The notes under the pieces are model-generated. The model was not told the origin of the DNA and made no database searches. It saw only the letters and a list, made by a program, of their open reading frames with translations. Shown here in pieces: positions 26,677 to 36,195 of a stretch of DNA of 60,788 nt. The position numbers and the translations under genes were made by a program. Numbering within the stretch: position 1 is the stretch's first letter; each line of letters opens with the position of its first letter. Source of the DNA: CAZADA01 sp964636945. GTDB lineage: Bacteria; Pseudomonadota; Alphaproteobacteria; Caulobacterales; Maricaulaceae. The DNA lies in contig CAZWVH010000006.1 in assembly GCA_964636945.1 (NCBI GenBank), forward strand, positions 1 through 60,788, given 5' to 3'.

Positions 26677-28245
26677 CTAAACCGCAAGCCTCACCGTTGA
26701 ATTCGCTTTGGTCCAGAACCGAGGCGTCTCCTCAAGCTCGGACCAAAGTTGCACGCAGTGCTGTACACACTCTTCAATGTCATGTTGCGCCTGCTGAATG
26801 AAATCATCGCGCCAGCACTCAAATTGATGCTGGTTGGTCGCACCACGAATAACCGGAGTAATGGTCTCGACCAACGCCAAATCATTCATTCGGCCAAGCC
26901 GGCGCTGCATCGATTTCGCCTTTGACGAAAAAGCCTTCACGGCTGTGGGTTCGAACAGGCCTCGGCCAATTTCCGCCGCATAGCGTATTGCCTTGATATC
27001 TTTGCGTAATTCGTGAAGCTCATCGATGGACAGCGTGGTTAATCGTACGCCTCGCTTTTGCACCTTGCGCCAACATGCATCGAGCCGATTGATCAAGTGC
27101 TGATGAGGCGTTGCGTCCAAGCTGCCGGTTGATCGCGCGGATTTCTTTGTCCAAAAATCACCTGCGCTTAATCGATAGAGCGAAATCGCATAGTCAGTTG
27201 GTTTGAGCTGAATCAGCCGCGGACTGGTTTGACGCCAAATATCTGCTCGCCAATCTTCCAAAGCGCCGACGATGCGTTGTGCGCGTTCATCTCCAGCGGC
27301 GGCTTGGGCGCTCACCAGCTCCAACAACACGTCGGCATCGCGTAATGGCGCAGCGCATCGTCCCAATTGACGCGCCCAATGCGCCAGGTGTTTGGTTTGT
27401 TTACGTCGCATGATCGGCGCAAATGCTTTCAAGGTTGCGCGAAGTCGGCGCAAGGCCACCCTGAGCTGATAGGGGCCGTCAGGTTGCTCGTAGGTTAGAG
27501 ATGCATAGGCGTTGTTGGAAATGGCGCGACCGTATCGATGCACAAGCGCGAGAAGTAAGCCCCGAGTGTCGGAGTAGGACCCTGGGCGCAAGTCCTTGTG
27601 GAGCTTGCTCGTCGCTATTGGTTGCGCTCGGTCATGCTCCAGCCGATCCGCCAGTGTGACATCGCCGCCCTGAGGTCGAATGAAAAACAGTTTGGCTGGT
27701 TGATCACCGATCAATTTTTGAGCCCAGGCCCAAAAGGTCTCCGCTGATCCTTGTATCAGCTCAATTCTCAGTCCACTGCGTGGTTGTCTGTCGAATTCGT
27801 CAAGAAACTGGTGATGCACCAACTCGAGGTCCATCCGCGTCTTACCATCAATGAGCTGGCGGAACGTGCGGCGGGTTATCGCCTCAACTCTCATGATCCA
27901 ATTCGCGTCGAGCACGCGCTGGCACAACTCATCGTCGACTCGCCAGCCTTCGGCCTTGGCAAGTTCGGGATGTCCTTGTTTGGCGGGCGACCGAAGGACC
28001 CGGGCGCTTTGGCAGGGCCCCGGCGAAATGTGTTGCCGCCAGCGGGTGCGCGCTTTTTCCAGACGCGCAGTCACACCCGCCTCACTCAGCATGGGGTCGT
28101 CAACGTCAAACCAACGCGTGGTCACCGTTTGCGTACGGGCTATGCCTTCGCGGTATTGTCGCAGAATGTCGAGGTTCGATATCGCGTCGAACGCCTCGTT
28201 ATCCAACAGCACGTCAAGTGAATGACGAGTTTTCAAATGCTTCAT
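26677..28245 (-). CDS. CYTH-CHAD domain protein (putative polyphosphate-linked)
   Basis: This is a 522-residue protein. The N-terminal about 220 residues look like a degenerate CYTH (triphosphate tunnel) domain: TRWFDVDDPMLSEAGVTARL matches the strand pattern but the acidic/basic tunnel residues are poorly kept. The C-terminal about 270 residues form a CHAD domain with the paired basic helices YQLRVALRRLRATLKAF and LHELRKDIKAIRYAAE, the conserved His/Arg/Lys of CHAD. CHAD domains are known to bind polyphosphate. A Pho-box-like repeat lies exactly at the annotated start, so the true start may be further inside (for example a GTG about 10 codons in). The gene is divergent from the glycosyltransferase operon. 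Confidence 0.85.
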   Translation of the reverse strand: MKHLKTRHSLDVLLDNEAFDAISNLDILRQYREGIARTQTVTTRWFDVDDPMLSEAGVTARLEKARTRWRQHISPGPCQSARVLRSPAKQGHPELAKAEGWRVDDELCQRVLDANWIMRVEAITRRTFRQLIDGKTRMDLELVHHQFLDEFDRQPRSGLRIELIQGSAETFWAWAQKLIGDQPAKLFFIRPQGGDVTLADRLEHDRAQPIATSKLHKDLRPGSYSDTRGLLLALVHRYGRAISNNAYASLTYEQPDGPYQLRVALRRLRATLKAFAPIMRRKQTKHLAHWARQLGRCAAPLRDADVLLELVSAQAAAGDERAQRIVGALEDWRADIWRQTSPRLIQLKPTDYAISLYRLSAGDFWTKKSARSTGSLDATPHQHLINRLDACWRKVQKRGVRLTTLSIDELHELRKDIKAIRYAAEIGRGLFEPTAVKAFSSKAKSMQRRLGRMNDLALVETITPVIRGATNQHQFECWRDDFIQQAQHDIEECVQHCVQLWSELEETPRFWTKANSTVRLAV

Positions 28246-28263
28246 GTGACACTTTTATGACGC
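28245..28263 (-). promoter_or_regulatory. Pho-box-like direct repeat
   Basis: On the minus strand the sequence reads GCGTCATAAAAGTGTCACA. This matches the PhoB direct-repeat pattern (two CTGTCAT-like 7-mers separated by four A/T bases) at most positions. It abuts the ATG of the CHAD gene. As a promoter element it would require a start codon further downstream. PhoB control fits a polyphosphate-binding CHAD protein, but this is a by-eye match only. Confidence 0.35.
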
Positions 28264-28478
28264 CTGTGCATTCAAAGCCAAGTCCCTTGGATCATTCACG
28301 CTGCTTAATGGGTGCAGTGACGCAACGATTTGACGCCATTTTCAGCGGCGTGTGGAATCCATTTGGAAACCGCGTCATTAGCCACTATTTGAACATAGCG
28401 CGCGAATAAGTCTCATTTTCAGTTTTTTGGGTTTGTCGGTCGGCTGGGGCGGCGACGTTTGTTATCTGGATGTGCTGC

Positions 28479-29249
28479 ATGACCACGAGTGATCTTCGAC
28501 CGGGGTTGACCATCGTCATTCCTGTTTATGAAGAGCGCGAGAATATCGCCGCCGTGATTCAGGAAGTCATGGAGGTGGTCGCCGATCAGGACGTTGACGT
28601 CGTGGTGGTGGACGATGGCTCTGATGACGGCACAGCGGATATTGTTCGCCACATTGCACGGCGTACTCCTCATTTGCGCCTTGTGCGCCACCCGAAGCGT
28701 TCAGGAAAAAGCGCAGCTCTGCGCAGTGGCGTGATGGCCTCTAAAACACTGTGGATTGGGACCATGGACGGTGACGGCCAGGACGATCCGCGTGATCTTT
28801 TGAATCTCGCGGCCCAAGTTGACTTGAGCACGGTCGGCAATGTGGGTCTGGTGGGCGGCGTGCGCCAGCAGCGCACCGACGGCGCAAGCCGCAAGTTTGC
28901 TTCGCGTTTTGCCAATAGCCTGCGTCGGAGTTTGCTGCGCGATGATTGCCCCGACACGGCATGCGGGCTGAAAGTCGTGCCGCGCAATTTGTTTCTTGCA
29001 TTCGCATTTTTTGACGCTCTGCACCGGTATTTGCCCGCGCTCACCAAGCATATGGGATTTGAGACCCGCTATGTACCGGTCACAAATCGTGAGCGGATCC
29101 ACGGCAAGTCCAAATACTCCAATATCGGTCGCGCCGCTGCAGGTCTGGTCGACTTGATGGGCGTATCCTGGTTGATGCGCCGCACCAGCGTACCCTCGCG
29201 CGACCTGATTTTGGGGAAAGAGCACAAAGAATGGGCTGACGCGGCATGA
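28479..29249 (+). CDS. Glycosyltransferase family 2 (dolichol-phosphate-mannose-synthase-like)
   Basis: This is a 256-residue GT-A enzyme, start taken at 28479 (another ATG lies three codons upstream). It begins with the GT2 fold LTIVIPVYEERENIAAVIQE, followed by VVVVDDGSDDGTADIV and the metal-binding DGDGQDDPRDLL. There is no C-terminal membrane segment, so it is a soluble or peripheral form. Such enzymes transfer a sugar from a nucleotide donor to polyprenyl phosphate. Its stop overlaps the start of the ArnT-like gene by 4 bp, and the two probably act in series: this one makes the lipid-linked sugar that the next one transfers. Confidence 0.9.
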   Translation: MTTSDLRPGLTIVIPVYEERENIAAVIQEVMEVVADQDVDVVVVDDGSDDGTADIVRHIARRTPHLRLVRHPKRSGKSAALRSGVMASKTLWIGTMDGDGQDDPRDLLNLAAQVDLSTVGNVGLVGGVRQQRTDGASRKFASRFANSLRRSLLRDDCPDTACGLKVVPRNLFLAFAFFDALHRYLPALTKHMGFETRYVPVTNRERIHGKSKYSNIGRAAAGLVDLMGVSWLMRRTSVPSRDLILGKEHKEWADAA

Positions 29250-30970
29250 CCATGGAGCTGGCTCAACGGCCTCCGGTGGCTGAACGGCTGACGCCAAAGC
29301 AGTGGGCGATCATGTTCGCCGTTCTGGCGATGGCGTTGGCGCCTGGTTTTTTTTCCATTCCGGTGATGGATCGCGATGAGGCGCGTTATTCGCAAGCCAG
29401 CGTTCAAATGCTGGAAACTGGCAATTTCGTCGACATTCGGTTTCAGGACCAACCACGCCATGTCAAACCGGCCGGGACTTACTGGGCACAATCGATCACA
29501 GCATCGGTCTTTGGTGGCGCTGACGCGCCGATATGGGCGTTTCGCTTGCCGTCCTTGATCGGAATATTTTTGGCTTGCGCGGCAACCGTGGTGGTGGGCT
29601 CACGCATTGGCGGGCGCTCGGTGGGCGTGGCGGCGGGGATATTGCTTGGCCTGACGCTGACGGCGGCGGTGGAGGCGCGCACGGCAAAAACCGATGCATT
29701 GCTGTTGGCGAGCGCCGCTTTCGCTCAGGGCGCATTGCTGATCATGGCCACTCGCGCCAAAGACGGCCCACCGCTTCGGTTTGTTGGCGCGCCGTTGGTG
29801 TTCTGGGCCGCCATCGGCGCTTCGATCATGATTAAAGGGCCGATCGTGCCCATGGTGACAGCGGCGACCCTTGGGGTTTATGCCGTGTGGATGCGTGACG
29901 CGTCGGTGCTGCGCCGACTCCATGCGCCTCTGGGGATCGTCGTGGCCGCCGCAATCGCGCTGCCTTGGCTGATACTGATCAACATACAGACCGATGGCGG
30001 TTTTATCAAACAGGCCATTGGCCATGCCTTTTTGGGTAAAGTGGCCGAAAGCGATGATAGCCATGCGGGACCGTTGGGCTACCACACATTGCTCTCCCCG
30101 GTGACGCTTTGGCCCAGTGTGGCGCTGCTGGGATTGGGTATTGCCGCGGCGTGGAGCCGGCGCGCAGAGCCAGTGGTGCGGTTCTTGATCGCTTGGGCGG
30201 TCCCCACTTGGGTGATCTTTGAATTGGTGGCGACCAAGCTGCCGCACTATGTGCTGCCGGCCTTTCCCGCAATCGCAATTTTGATGGCGTTGGGTCTCAA
30301 GGATGCGGGCGCCATGCTGTCATTGGCTTGGCGGCGTTGGGTTTATTGGATTTTTGTCGGTCTGTTCGCGTTAGCGGCCGTTGTCGTTGGCGCAGCGCCC
30401 ATGATTGTCACCGCCCAGTTCGGCGCGGAACCGGTGACGGCGGTGAATGTGATCGCTGTGATTGCAGGGGTAATCGCTGGCGCCTCGGGCGTCGTCTTGG
30501 CGTTGCAGCCCCAGTCCACACACAGGCAATACGCCGCCATTGCTGCGGTGATTGTCCTTTACTGGACCGGTTTTCAGTTCGCCATTCCGCGTATTGAGCC
30601 GCTTTGGCCCTCTCACCGCGCTGCGCAAATCGTTCATGGTTTGCAGGGCTGCGAAACCCTGACCACCGCCACAGCGGGCTATCGCGAGCCGTCCAACGTT
30701 TTTTATCTTGGCACTGATGTGGTGCTGGGCGATGGGGATGATGCTGCGGCGGTCCTCCTCAATGATCCCCAATGCGGCGTCGCCGTGGTTGACCAAAGTG
30801 AACGCGAGGCGTTTGACGCCCATTTGGCCCAGGCCGGGTCAAGCGTCCAGTTGGTGGGACGAGTGACCGGGGTGAATGCAGTCAAGGGGCGGGCGCTCGA
30901 CCTCAAAATTCTCATTCACGAAAACAGCGCGCTGTCTCGTAGCGGCGATCCTAGTCGGCGGAGCGAATGA
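29246..30970 (+). CDS. ArnT/PMT-like polyprenyl-phosphate-sugar transferase (GT39/GT83 type)
   Basis: This is a 574-residue integral membrane glycosyltransferase with about 11-13 hydrophobic spans. The first periplasmic loop holds the family's catalytic-loop motif (MDRDEARYSQASVQM, with acidic DxDE) and the FQDQPRHVKPAGTYW segment, as in ArnT/YkcB-like enzymes. The C-terminal about 140 residues form a periplasmic domain. Members move a sugar from polyprenyl phosphate to lipid A, a lipid or a protein in the periplasm. It overlaps the GT2 gene upstream (ATGA), and its stop overlaps the start of the ROK-kinase remnant downstream (ATGA). Confidence 0.9.
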   Translation: MTMELAQRPPVAERLTPKQWAIMFAVLAMALAPGFFSIPVMDRDEARYSQASVQMLETGNFVDIRFQDQPRHVKPAGTYWAQSITASVFGGADAPIWAFRLPSLIGIFLACAATVVVGSRIGGRSVGVAAGILLGLTLTAAVEARTAKTDALLLASAAFAQGALLIMATRAKDGPPLRFVGAPLVFWAAIGASIMIKGPIVPMVTAATLGVYAVWMRDASVLRRLHAPLGIVVAAAIALPWLILINIQTDGGFIKQAIGHAFLGKVAESDDSHAGPLGYHTLLSPVTLWPSVALLGLGIAAAWSRRAEPVVRFLIAWAVPTWVIFELVATKLPHYVLPAFPAIAILMALGLKDAGAMLSLAWRRWVYWIFVGLFALAAVVVGAAPMIVTAQFGAEPVTAVNVIAVIAGVIAGASGVVLALQPQSTHRQYAAIAAVIVLYWTGFQFAIPRIEPLWPSHRAAQIVHGLQGCETLTTATAGYREPSNVFYLGTDVVLGDGDDAAAVLLNDPQCGVAVVDQSEREAFDAHLAQAGSSVQLVGRVTGVNAVKGRALDLKILIHENSALSRSGDPSRRSE

Positions 30971-31536
30971 CCGAGCGCGTTTGCGCGGCGATCGAGGGCG
31001 TGGGCGCCAAATTCCTCGCCGCCGCGTTGACTGAAGATGGTCATGTTTTGGCTCAAGCGCGCATCCCCACCACGACACCGCAAGAAACCCATGGCGCGGT
31101 GGGGGATTTCTTTGACGAGCGCCGCAGCGCTTGGCAAGAGCCGGCCGGTGCAGGCATCGCCTGTTTTGGCCCCTTGGAGCTCAACCGGAACTCCCCGGGG
31201 TTTGGCGCCATTCTCAAATTGCAGCGGTCGATACTGCGCTACCAGGTACGCACCGGCAGTCATGGCGCCACGGATCTGTCACCTGTTTGCCTGGGCGCCG
31301 CCCTGCACTTCGATACCTGGGTCCCCAATTTTGGCATCTAGGAATATATGCGCCACACAGAAAAAACCGACGATGTCTTTCCCCATGACTATTATTTTGA
31401 GTACGGTCATCTGTATTGCGGGGAGGGGGCCGGCCACGGTGTGTCTTTGAATGAAGAGCTGGCTGTCCGGTATCCTTATGACCCTAAATAACTACCAGTG
31501 GCTCGTCTGACCGACGGCACAGTGTGGAACTGGTAA
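30967..31536 (+). pseudogene. Composite pseudogene: ROK fructokinase N-terminus joined to mannonate dehydratase (ManD/RspA-like) C-terminus
   Basis: One frame runs from the ATG at 30967 to the TAA at 31536. Residues 1 to about 82 match the start of ROK-family fructokinases (AAIEGVGAKFLAAA, then ACFGPLELNRNSPGFGAI). From about 31227 the frame instead reads as the end of enolase-superfamily mannonate dehydratase (RYQVRTGSHGATDLSPVC, then ALHFDTWVPNFGI). It continues past an in-frame TAG at 31339, where family proteins have Gln, and a TAA at 31489, where they have Tyr, to LPVARLTDGTVWNW. This implies an in-frame deletion of several hundred codons spanning two genes, followed by two nonsense changes. 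It is read as non-functional. Confidence 0.85.
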
Positions 31537-31684
31537 GGGCGTGGAAAGTAAACTATCAATCGAGAATGTGGAGCGGTCGTTCCGAATACTACACACCGGG
31601 CAACGACGAACAGAATTGCGTCGACGCAATGGGAGGCCATGTCCGAACGGACCCGTGCTTGGGCATGACGGGATCGACCAAGCT

Positions 31685-32842
31685 CTACTCAGCAGCGCTG
31701 GCTAAGTCTTCTTCGGTCCCATCAACCCCTAAACGGTCAAATTGCGCTGGGATTGAGATTTCAACACAAAACCCGCGCGGAGCGTTTGAGACAAGCTCGA
31801 ACCGAAAATCGTCAGCGAAGGCTGAACGCAGTCTTTGCTCGACATTGCGCAGTCCAATTCCCAGATTGGATTGTCCACTTTGCTCGAGCGAGACATCTCC
31901 CGGCCCTGTGTCACGAACACGAAGCTCCAAGCGGTTGTGTTCAATCCATGCATCTAATTGCACAGTCGTGGTGGAGAGGCTCTTGCCAACACCATACTTC
32001 ACTGCATTTTCAAAGAGAGGCTGAAGTAAAAGATAGGGAACCCGTGCACGGCCCGCTGTATGAGAAATATTAAATTTCACGTCTAATCGTTCACAAAAGC
32101 GAATTTTCTCAATATCAATGTACAGCCTTAATGTATCAACTTCCTCTGAGAGATTATGCTCCAGTTCATCATCTCTTTCCAAGCTAATTCTCATAAAGTC
32201 GGCAATGCGCGATATGGCTTCAATTGCATCATTGCGCTGGTCTTTTCGGACCAACAATGCCACTGAATTGAGAGCATTAAACAAGAAATGCGGGTTGAGC
32301 TGATACTTCAGCATGCGCATTTGCGTTTCCCGATAAAGGTTCTCGGCCTCAAGACGCCTCATGGTTTCGGCTTGCACACGGGCTTTGGCTTCAAGCGCGA
32401 GATCGCGTTGTTCCAGCCATTGGTGGTAGTATTTAAAGGCGTGATAGCACACTACCCAAGAGGCGTAGACGATCAGGGAGGCGAAGGCCCAGCCGCCATA
32501 ATCTTGGGGAGCGACATGCTCGCCGGTCAGCCATTCGAAGGTCGCAAGACGCCCGACTGTCCAGATCAATGACGCAATCACAATGCCAAGCGCGTTGAAC
32601 AACGCGCGGCGCCAAATCGGCGCATACCAATTGCGCGAAGCGACTGACCGGAGGGGATGGCTGATCACCAGCCCTAAGGCGGACTGAACAATAGTATGGA
32701 TGGCGTGGGGCCATTGGCCTGGATTGTACCAAAGAGTAAGGCTGAGATAGAATATGATTGTGAGCCCAGACCATCCGGCGATTTGAAAAAGCCAGTAATT
32801 ATGGGAATGAAAATGATGTCGAACGCTGTGATTGCTTGCCAT
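31685..32842 (-). CDS. LytS-type sensor histidine kinase
   Basis: This is a 385-residue membrane sensor kinase. The ATG at 32842 (MASNHSV) was preferred to a TTG four codons upstream. The N-terminal about 150 residues contain four hydrophobic spans. A short coiled coil follows (about residues 145-175), then the His_kinase domain with H185 in LNPHFLFNALNS (the phosphorylated His of this family) and a HATPase_c domain with PLFENAVKYG and LGIGLRNVEQRL. The divergent gene encodes a LytTR response regulator, 120 bp away, its evident partner. The stretch is more AT-rich than its neighbours. The signal sensed is unknown; the neighbouring beta-glucan genes suggest a sugar-related one. Confidence 0.92.
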   Translation of the reverse strand: MASNHSVRHHFHSHNYWLFQIAGWSGLTIIFYLSLTLWYNPGQWPHAIHTIVQSALGLVISHPLRSVASRNWYAPIWRRALFNALGIVIASLIWTVGRLATFEWLTGEHVAPQDYGGWAFASLIVYASWVVCYHAFKYYHQWLEQRDLALEAKARVQAETMRRLEAENLYRETQMRMLKYQLNPHFLFNALNSVALLVRKDQRNDAIEAISRIADFMRISLERDDELEHNLSEEVDTLRLYIDIEKIRFCERLDVKFNISHTAGRARVPYLLLQPLFENAVKYGVGKSLSTTTVQLDAWIEHNRLELRVRDTGPGDVSLEQSGQSNLGIGLRNVEQRLRSAFADDFRFELVSNAPRGFCVEISIPAQFDRLGVDGTEEDLASAAE

Positions 32843-32962
32843 GGCAGTTATCAAAATGGCCTAAAACTGTGATTGGTCTACGGGGACGGATATGGCTGAG
32901 CGTGTCAACCTCGAAAGTGAGGACGTGTTCGGGGTTGAGATGGCCAATACGAGAGCGCGGAT

Positions 32963-33709
32963 ATGTTAAACGCCGTTGTGTGTGATGATGAGCCCCCCGC
33001 TTTGGAGCTGGTGAGCGAATTGCTGCGTTCCACATCGGAGGTCAACATCGTGCTCGCCAGCCTCTCGATCCGCGACGCCATCCGCCGGATCAATGAGGGT
33101 GGGATTGATCTTGCTGTGTTCGATATCGAGATGCCCGACACTCACGGCGTCAGTGCGTTCGACCATGTCAGTATCGATCCCAAGCCGCTCCTCATTTTCG
33201 TCACGGCCCACCCAGAGTACGCACTCGACGCCTTCAGTGTCGACGCCATAGATTACATTTTGAAACCGCTTGAACCCAACCGGGTGCAAAAGGCCGTGGA
33301 AAAGGCTGTTCGATTGCATGCGCTTATCGCCGGGACTGATGGCGAAAGTGACGAAGCCTCCATACTGTCGCCGGAGTATGGCGAGGCGATCAAGGTGCGA
33401 GATGCGGGCCATGTGTATTTCGTCCGATATGACGATGTACGGTGGATTGAGGCGGCTGGAGATTATTCTCTGATCCACACAGCTGACCGCGAGTACGCCA
33501 TGCGCGCCACTATCCGTTCGCTTGAAACGCAACTGCCCAAAAACCGGTTCGTGCGGGTGCACCGATCGGCGATCATTGCGTCTCAGCATGTCCAGGAAGT
33601 GCATTTGCTTGCTAAGGGTGAGGCTCAAATCACGCTCACAGGCGGCGCCACTGTCAAAGCTAGCCGAAGTTATCGCGACGTCGTCCGCGCCCTTACCGGA
33701 CCTGGCTAA
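32963..33709 (+). CDS. LytTR-family response regulator
   Basis: This is a 248-residue DNA-binding response regulator. The receiver domain (residues 1 to about 120) has the acidic pocket CDDEP and phospho-acceptor D54 in VFDIEMPDTHG, plus the DYILKP Lys motif. The LytTR domain (about 145-245) is complete, from VRWIEAAGDYSLIHTADREY through FVRVHRSAIIA to the C-terminus. LytTR proteins bind pairs of short direct repeats. Half sites like these occur upstream of the GH16 gene at 36196-36305. The gene is divergent from the LytS-type kinase and 185 bp upstream of the GH3 gene. Confidence 0.93.
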   Translation: MLNAVVCDDEPPALELVSELLRSTSEVNIVLASLSIRDAIRRINEGGIDLAVFDIEMPDTHGVSAFDHVSIDPKPLLIFVTAHPEYALDAFSVDAIDYILKPLEPNRVQKAVEKAVRLHALIAGTDGESDEASILSPEYGEAIKVRDAGHVYFVRYDDVRWIEAAGDYSLIHTADREYAMRATIRSLETQLPKNRFVRVHRSAIIASQHVQEVHLLAKGEAQITLTGGATVKASRSYRDVVRALTGPG

Positions 33710-33894
33710 TCCATCCAGTTAGCGCGCCTCATCCTTCCAACTTATCGCAGACGCGGTCCATCCGGCCGCATGGGGGCTGGTCGCCTGGGACTTTCCCTGG
33801 GAGGACATTCGCAAGGCTCCGTTGGCGTCGTGAATTATCCGCGTCACACAAGAGAGCGAGGGAAACGCGCGATACACCGAGGAGGGCAGGCGTC

Positions 33895-36162
33895 ATGATC
33901 AAAGCTGCACTGAGAATCTGTTTCGTGGCGTTGCTCATCGCGACGCCAGTCCAGGCTCAGGAGGACATCGAACAACGAATTGATGATCTCATTGGCCAAA
34001 TGACTCTCTCTGAGAAAGTGGGCCAACTGGTCCAATACAGTGCGTTTTGGGATGTGACCGGCCCAGCCCCCACAGACGGCGATCAACAACAAAAGTATGA
34101 ATTGGTTGAGAGCGGCGTGGTGGGCTCAATGCTCAATGTGGTGGGCGTGGAGGAAATCCGCGCGGTGCAAACCTACGCCGTTGAAAATTCCCGGCTCGGC
34201 ATTCCCATGTTGTTCGCGTTTGATGTTATCCATGGGCACAAAACGATCTTTCCGGTTCCACTGGCTGAAGCGGCGAGTTGGGACCTCGAACACATCCAAC
34301 GCAGCGCTCGTATAGCGGCGGTGGAGGCGTCCGCCCAGGGACTGAATTGGACCTTCGCGCCCATGGTCGATATTTCGCGTGATCCCCGATGGGGGCGCGT
34401 GATGGAGGGCGCGGGCGAGGACCCGTTCCTTGGATCAGCGATCGCGGTGGCCCGGGTCGAGGGGTTTCAGGGCAATGACCTTTCGGCGAGCAACACCATC
34501 GCCGCCACGGTCAAACATTTGGCGGGCTATGGATTTGCAGAGGCCGGAAAGGACTACAACGCGGCTGAAATTGGAACTGTCACTCTGTTCAACACTGTGC
34601 TTCCGCCGTTCCGCGCCGGCATTGCACAAGCCAATGCACGAACTGTGATGAATGCGTTCAACACCATCAACGGAATCCCAGCCACCGGCGACGATTTCTT
34701 GCAGCGCGATATTCTCAAGGGCGATTGGAGCTTTGATGGTCTGGTTGTTTCTGATTGGAGTTCAGCGCGCGAGATGATCGCGCATGGATTTGCCGCCGAC
34801 GAGCGCGATGCGGCCCACAAAGCGATTACCGCTGGGTCTGACATCGACATGGAGTCGTATGTTTATCGCGACCATCTGGAAGATCTCGTCATGTCGGGAG
34901 AGGTGGATGAGGCCGTCCTGAACGACGCCGTGCGGCGGGTCTTGCGTGTCAAATTCGAGCTGGGTTTGTTCGATGATCCTTATCGCTATCTCGACGCAGA
35001 GCGCGAACAATCACTGTTGATGACTGAGGAGCATTTAGAAGCGTCCTTGAACATGGCGCGCCGATCCATCGTGCTGTTGAAGAACGCAGACGATATGCTG
35101 CCGCTTGGAGAGGGTGAGCGCATTGCATTGATCGGGGCTTTAGCGGCGGATAAGGACGCGCCTTTGGGCAATTGGCGCGGTCTGGGCGAAGCCAACACCG
35201 CAATGTCAGTGGTCGAGGGATTTGAACTCGCCGGCCTTGATTTTGTATTTGCCGAAGGTGCGAAAGTGCAATTGGCGGAGGCTGGGTTTCACGAACATGT
35301 GGAGGTGAATCTCACTGACCGATCAGGCTTTGATGCAGCTATCGCTGCGGCGGGTAATGCTGATAAGGTGGTGATCGTTTTGGGCGAGACGGCGCGGCAA
35401 GCTGGCGAGGGACGCAGTCGGGCCAATTTGGATCTGCCCGGCCTTCAACAAGACTTGTTAGAGGCTGTGCACGCGGCCAATCCCAATACAGTCTTGGTGG
35501 TTATGAGTGGGCGACCGCTCATCTTGACCTGGGCGAATGACAACATTCCCTCCATTGTCCAGGCCTGGCATTTGGGGCATAGGAGCGGACAAGCCATCAC
35601 GGAGGTGTTGACCGGTTTGGTGAATCCGAGTGGCAAACTGCCGATGACGTTTCCCCGCTCAGTGGGGCAAATTCCAGTCTATTATAATCACCTCAACACG
35701 GGCCGCCCCGGACCGCTGGATGAGGTGTTCTGGTCTCACTACACCGACGAATCCAATGCGCCGCTTTACCCTTTTGGTCATGGATTGAGTTTTACCACTT
35801 TCGACTATGCCGATTTGAATGCGAATGTGAGTGACGATGGCGTTCGCGTGTCCGTTGCTGTGACGAATACGGGGGATGTGGCCGGCGAAGAAGTCGTTCA
35901 ACTCTATCTTCGCGATCTCACGGCGAGTGTCAGTCGACCGGTTCGAGAGCTGAAAGGGTTTGAGAAAGTTTCCCTGGCGCCCGGCGAGACGATCCGAATC
36001 GTATTTCAGCTTACAGGCCGAGAGCTAGGATTCTATAATCCCGAGGGGGAATTCCTCATCGAGCCCGGAGATTTTGACGTCTTTGTCGGCGGTTCCTCGA
36101 ACGCCAGTCTGGGCGCCACCTTTTCGGTTCTTCCGGAGATGGCGGGGGTGATGGGCGGGTAG
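33895..36162 (+). CDS. bglX: Glycoside hydrolase family 3 beta-glucosidase
   Basis: This is a 755-residue exported GH3 enzyme, the usual length of periplasmic BglX proteins. The signal peptide runs to about residue 22 (LLIATPVQAQ). The N-terminal barrel contains RDPRWGRVMEGAGEDP and KHLAGYGFAEAGKDYN. The catalytic nucleophile is D287 in GLVVSDWS. The second domain carries the family's acid/base region around ARQAGEGRSRANLDLPG. The C-terminal fibronectin-III-like domain (about residues 660-755) includes VTNTGDVAGEEVVQLYLRD. It would cut glucose from beta-glucan oligosaccharides in the periplasm, downstream of the GH16 enzyme and the receptor in this locus. Confidence 0.95.
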   Translation: MIKAALRICFVALLIATPVQAQEDIEQRIDDLIGQMTLSEKVGQLVQYSAFWDVTGPAPTDGDQQQKYELVESGVVGSMLNVVGVEEIRAVQTYAVENSRLGIPMLFAFDVIHGHKTIFPVPLAEAASWDLEHIQRSARIAAVEASAQGLNWTFAPMVDISRDPRWGRVMEGAGEDPFLGSAIAVARVEGFQGNDLSASNTIAATVKHLAGYGFAEAGKDYNAAEIGTVTLFNTVLPPFRAGIAQANARTVMNAFNTINGIPATGDDFLQRDILKGDWSFDGLVVSDWSSAREMIAHGFAADERDAAHKAITAGSDIDMESYVYRDHLEDLVMSGEVDEAVLNDAVRRVLRVKFELGLFDDPYRYLDAEREQSLLMTEEHLEASLNMARRSIVLLKNADDMLPLGEGERIALIGALAADKDAPLGNWRGLGEANTAMSVVEGFELAGLDFVFAEGAKVQLAEAGFHEHVEVNLTDRSGFDAAIAAAGNADKVVIVLGETARQAGEGRSRANLDLPGLQQDLLEAVHAANPNTVLVVMSGRPLILTWANDNIPSIVQAWHLGHRSGQAITEVLTGLVNPSGKLPMTFPRSVGQIPVYYNHLNTGRPGPLDEVFWSHYTDESNAPLYPFGHGLSFTTFDYADLNANVSDDGVRVSVAVTNTGDVAGEEVVQLYLRDLTASVSRPVRELKGFEKVSLAPGETIRIVFQLTGRELGFYNPEGEFLIEPGDFDVFVGGSSNASLGATFSVLPEMAGVMGG

Positions 36163-36195
36163 CGTCTGTCCGCACAAACAAATGGTGTAAAGCAG

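Noticed and set aside
30967..31341. A functional short ROK-type protein of 124 residues
   Set aside because: The frame changes family at about codon 83 and continues past the stop as mannonate dehydratase sequence, so a deletion-generated pseudogene explains it better.
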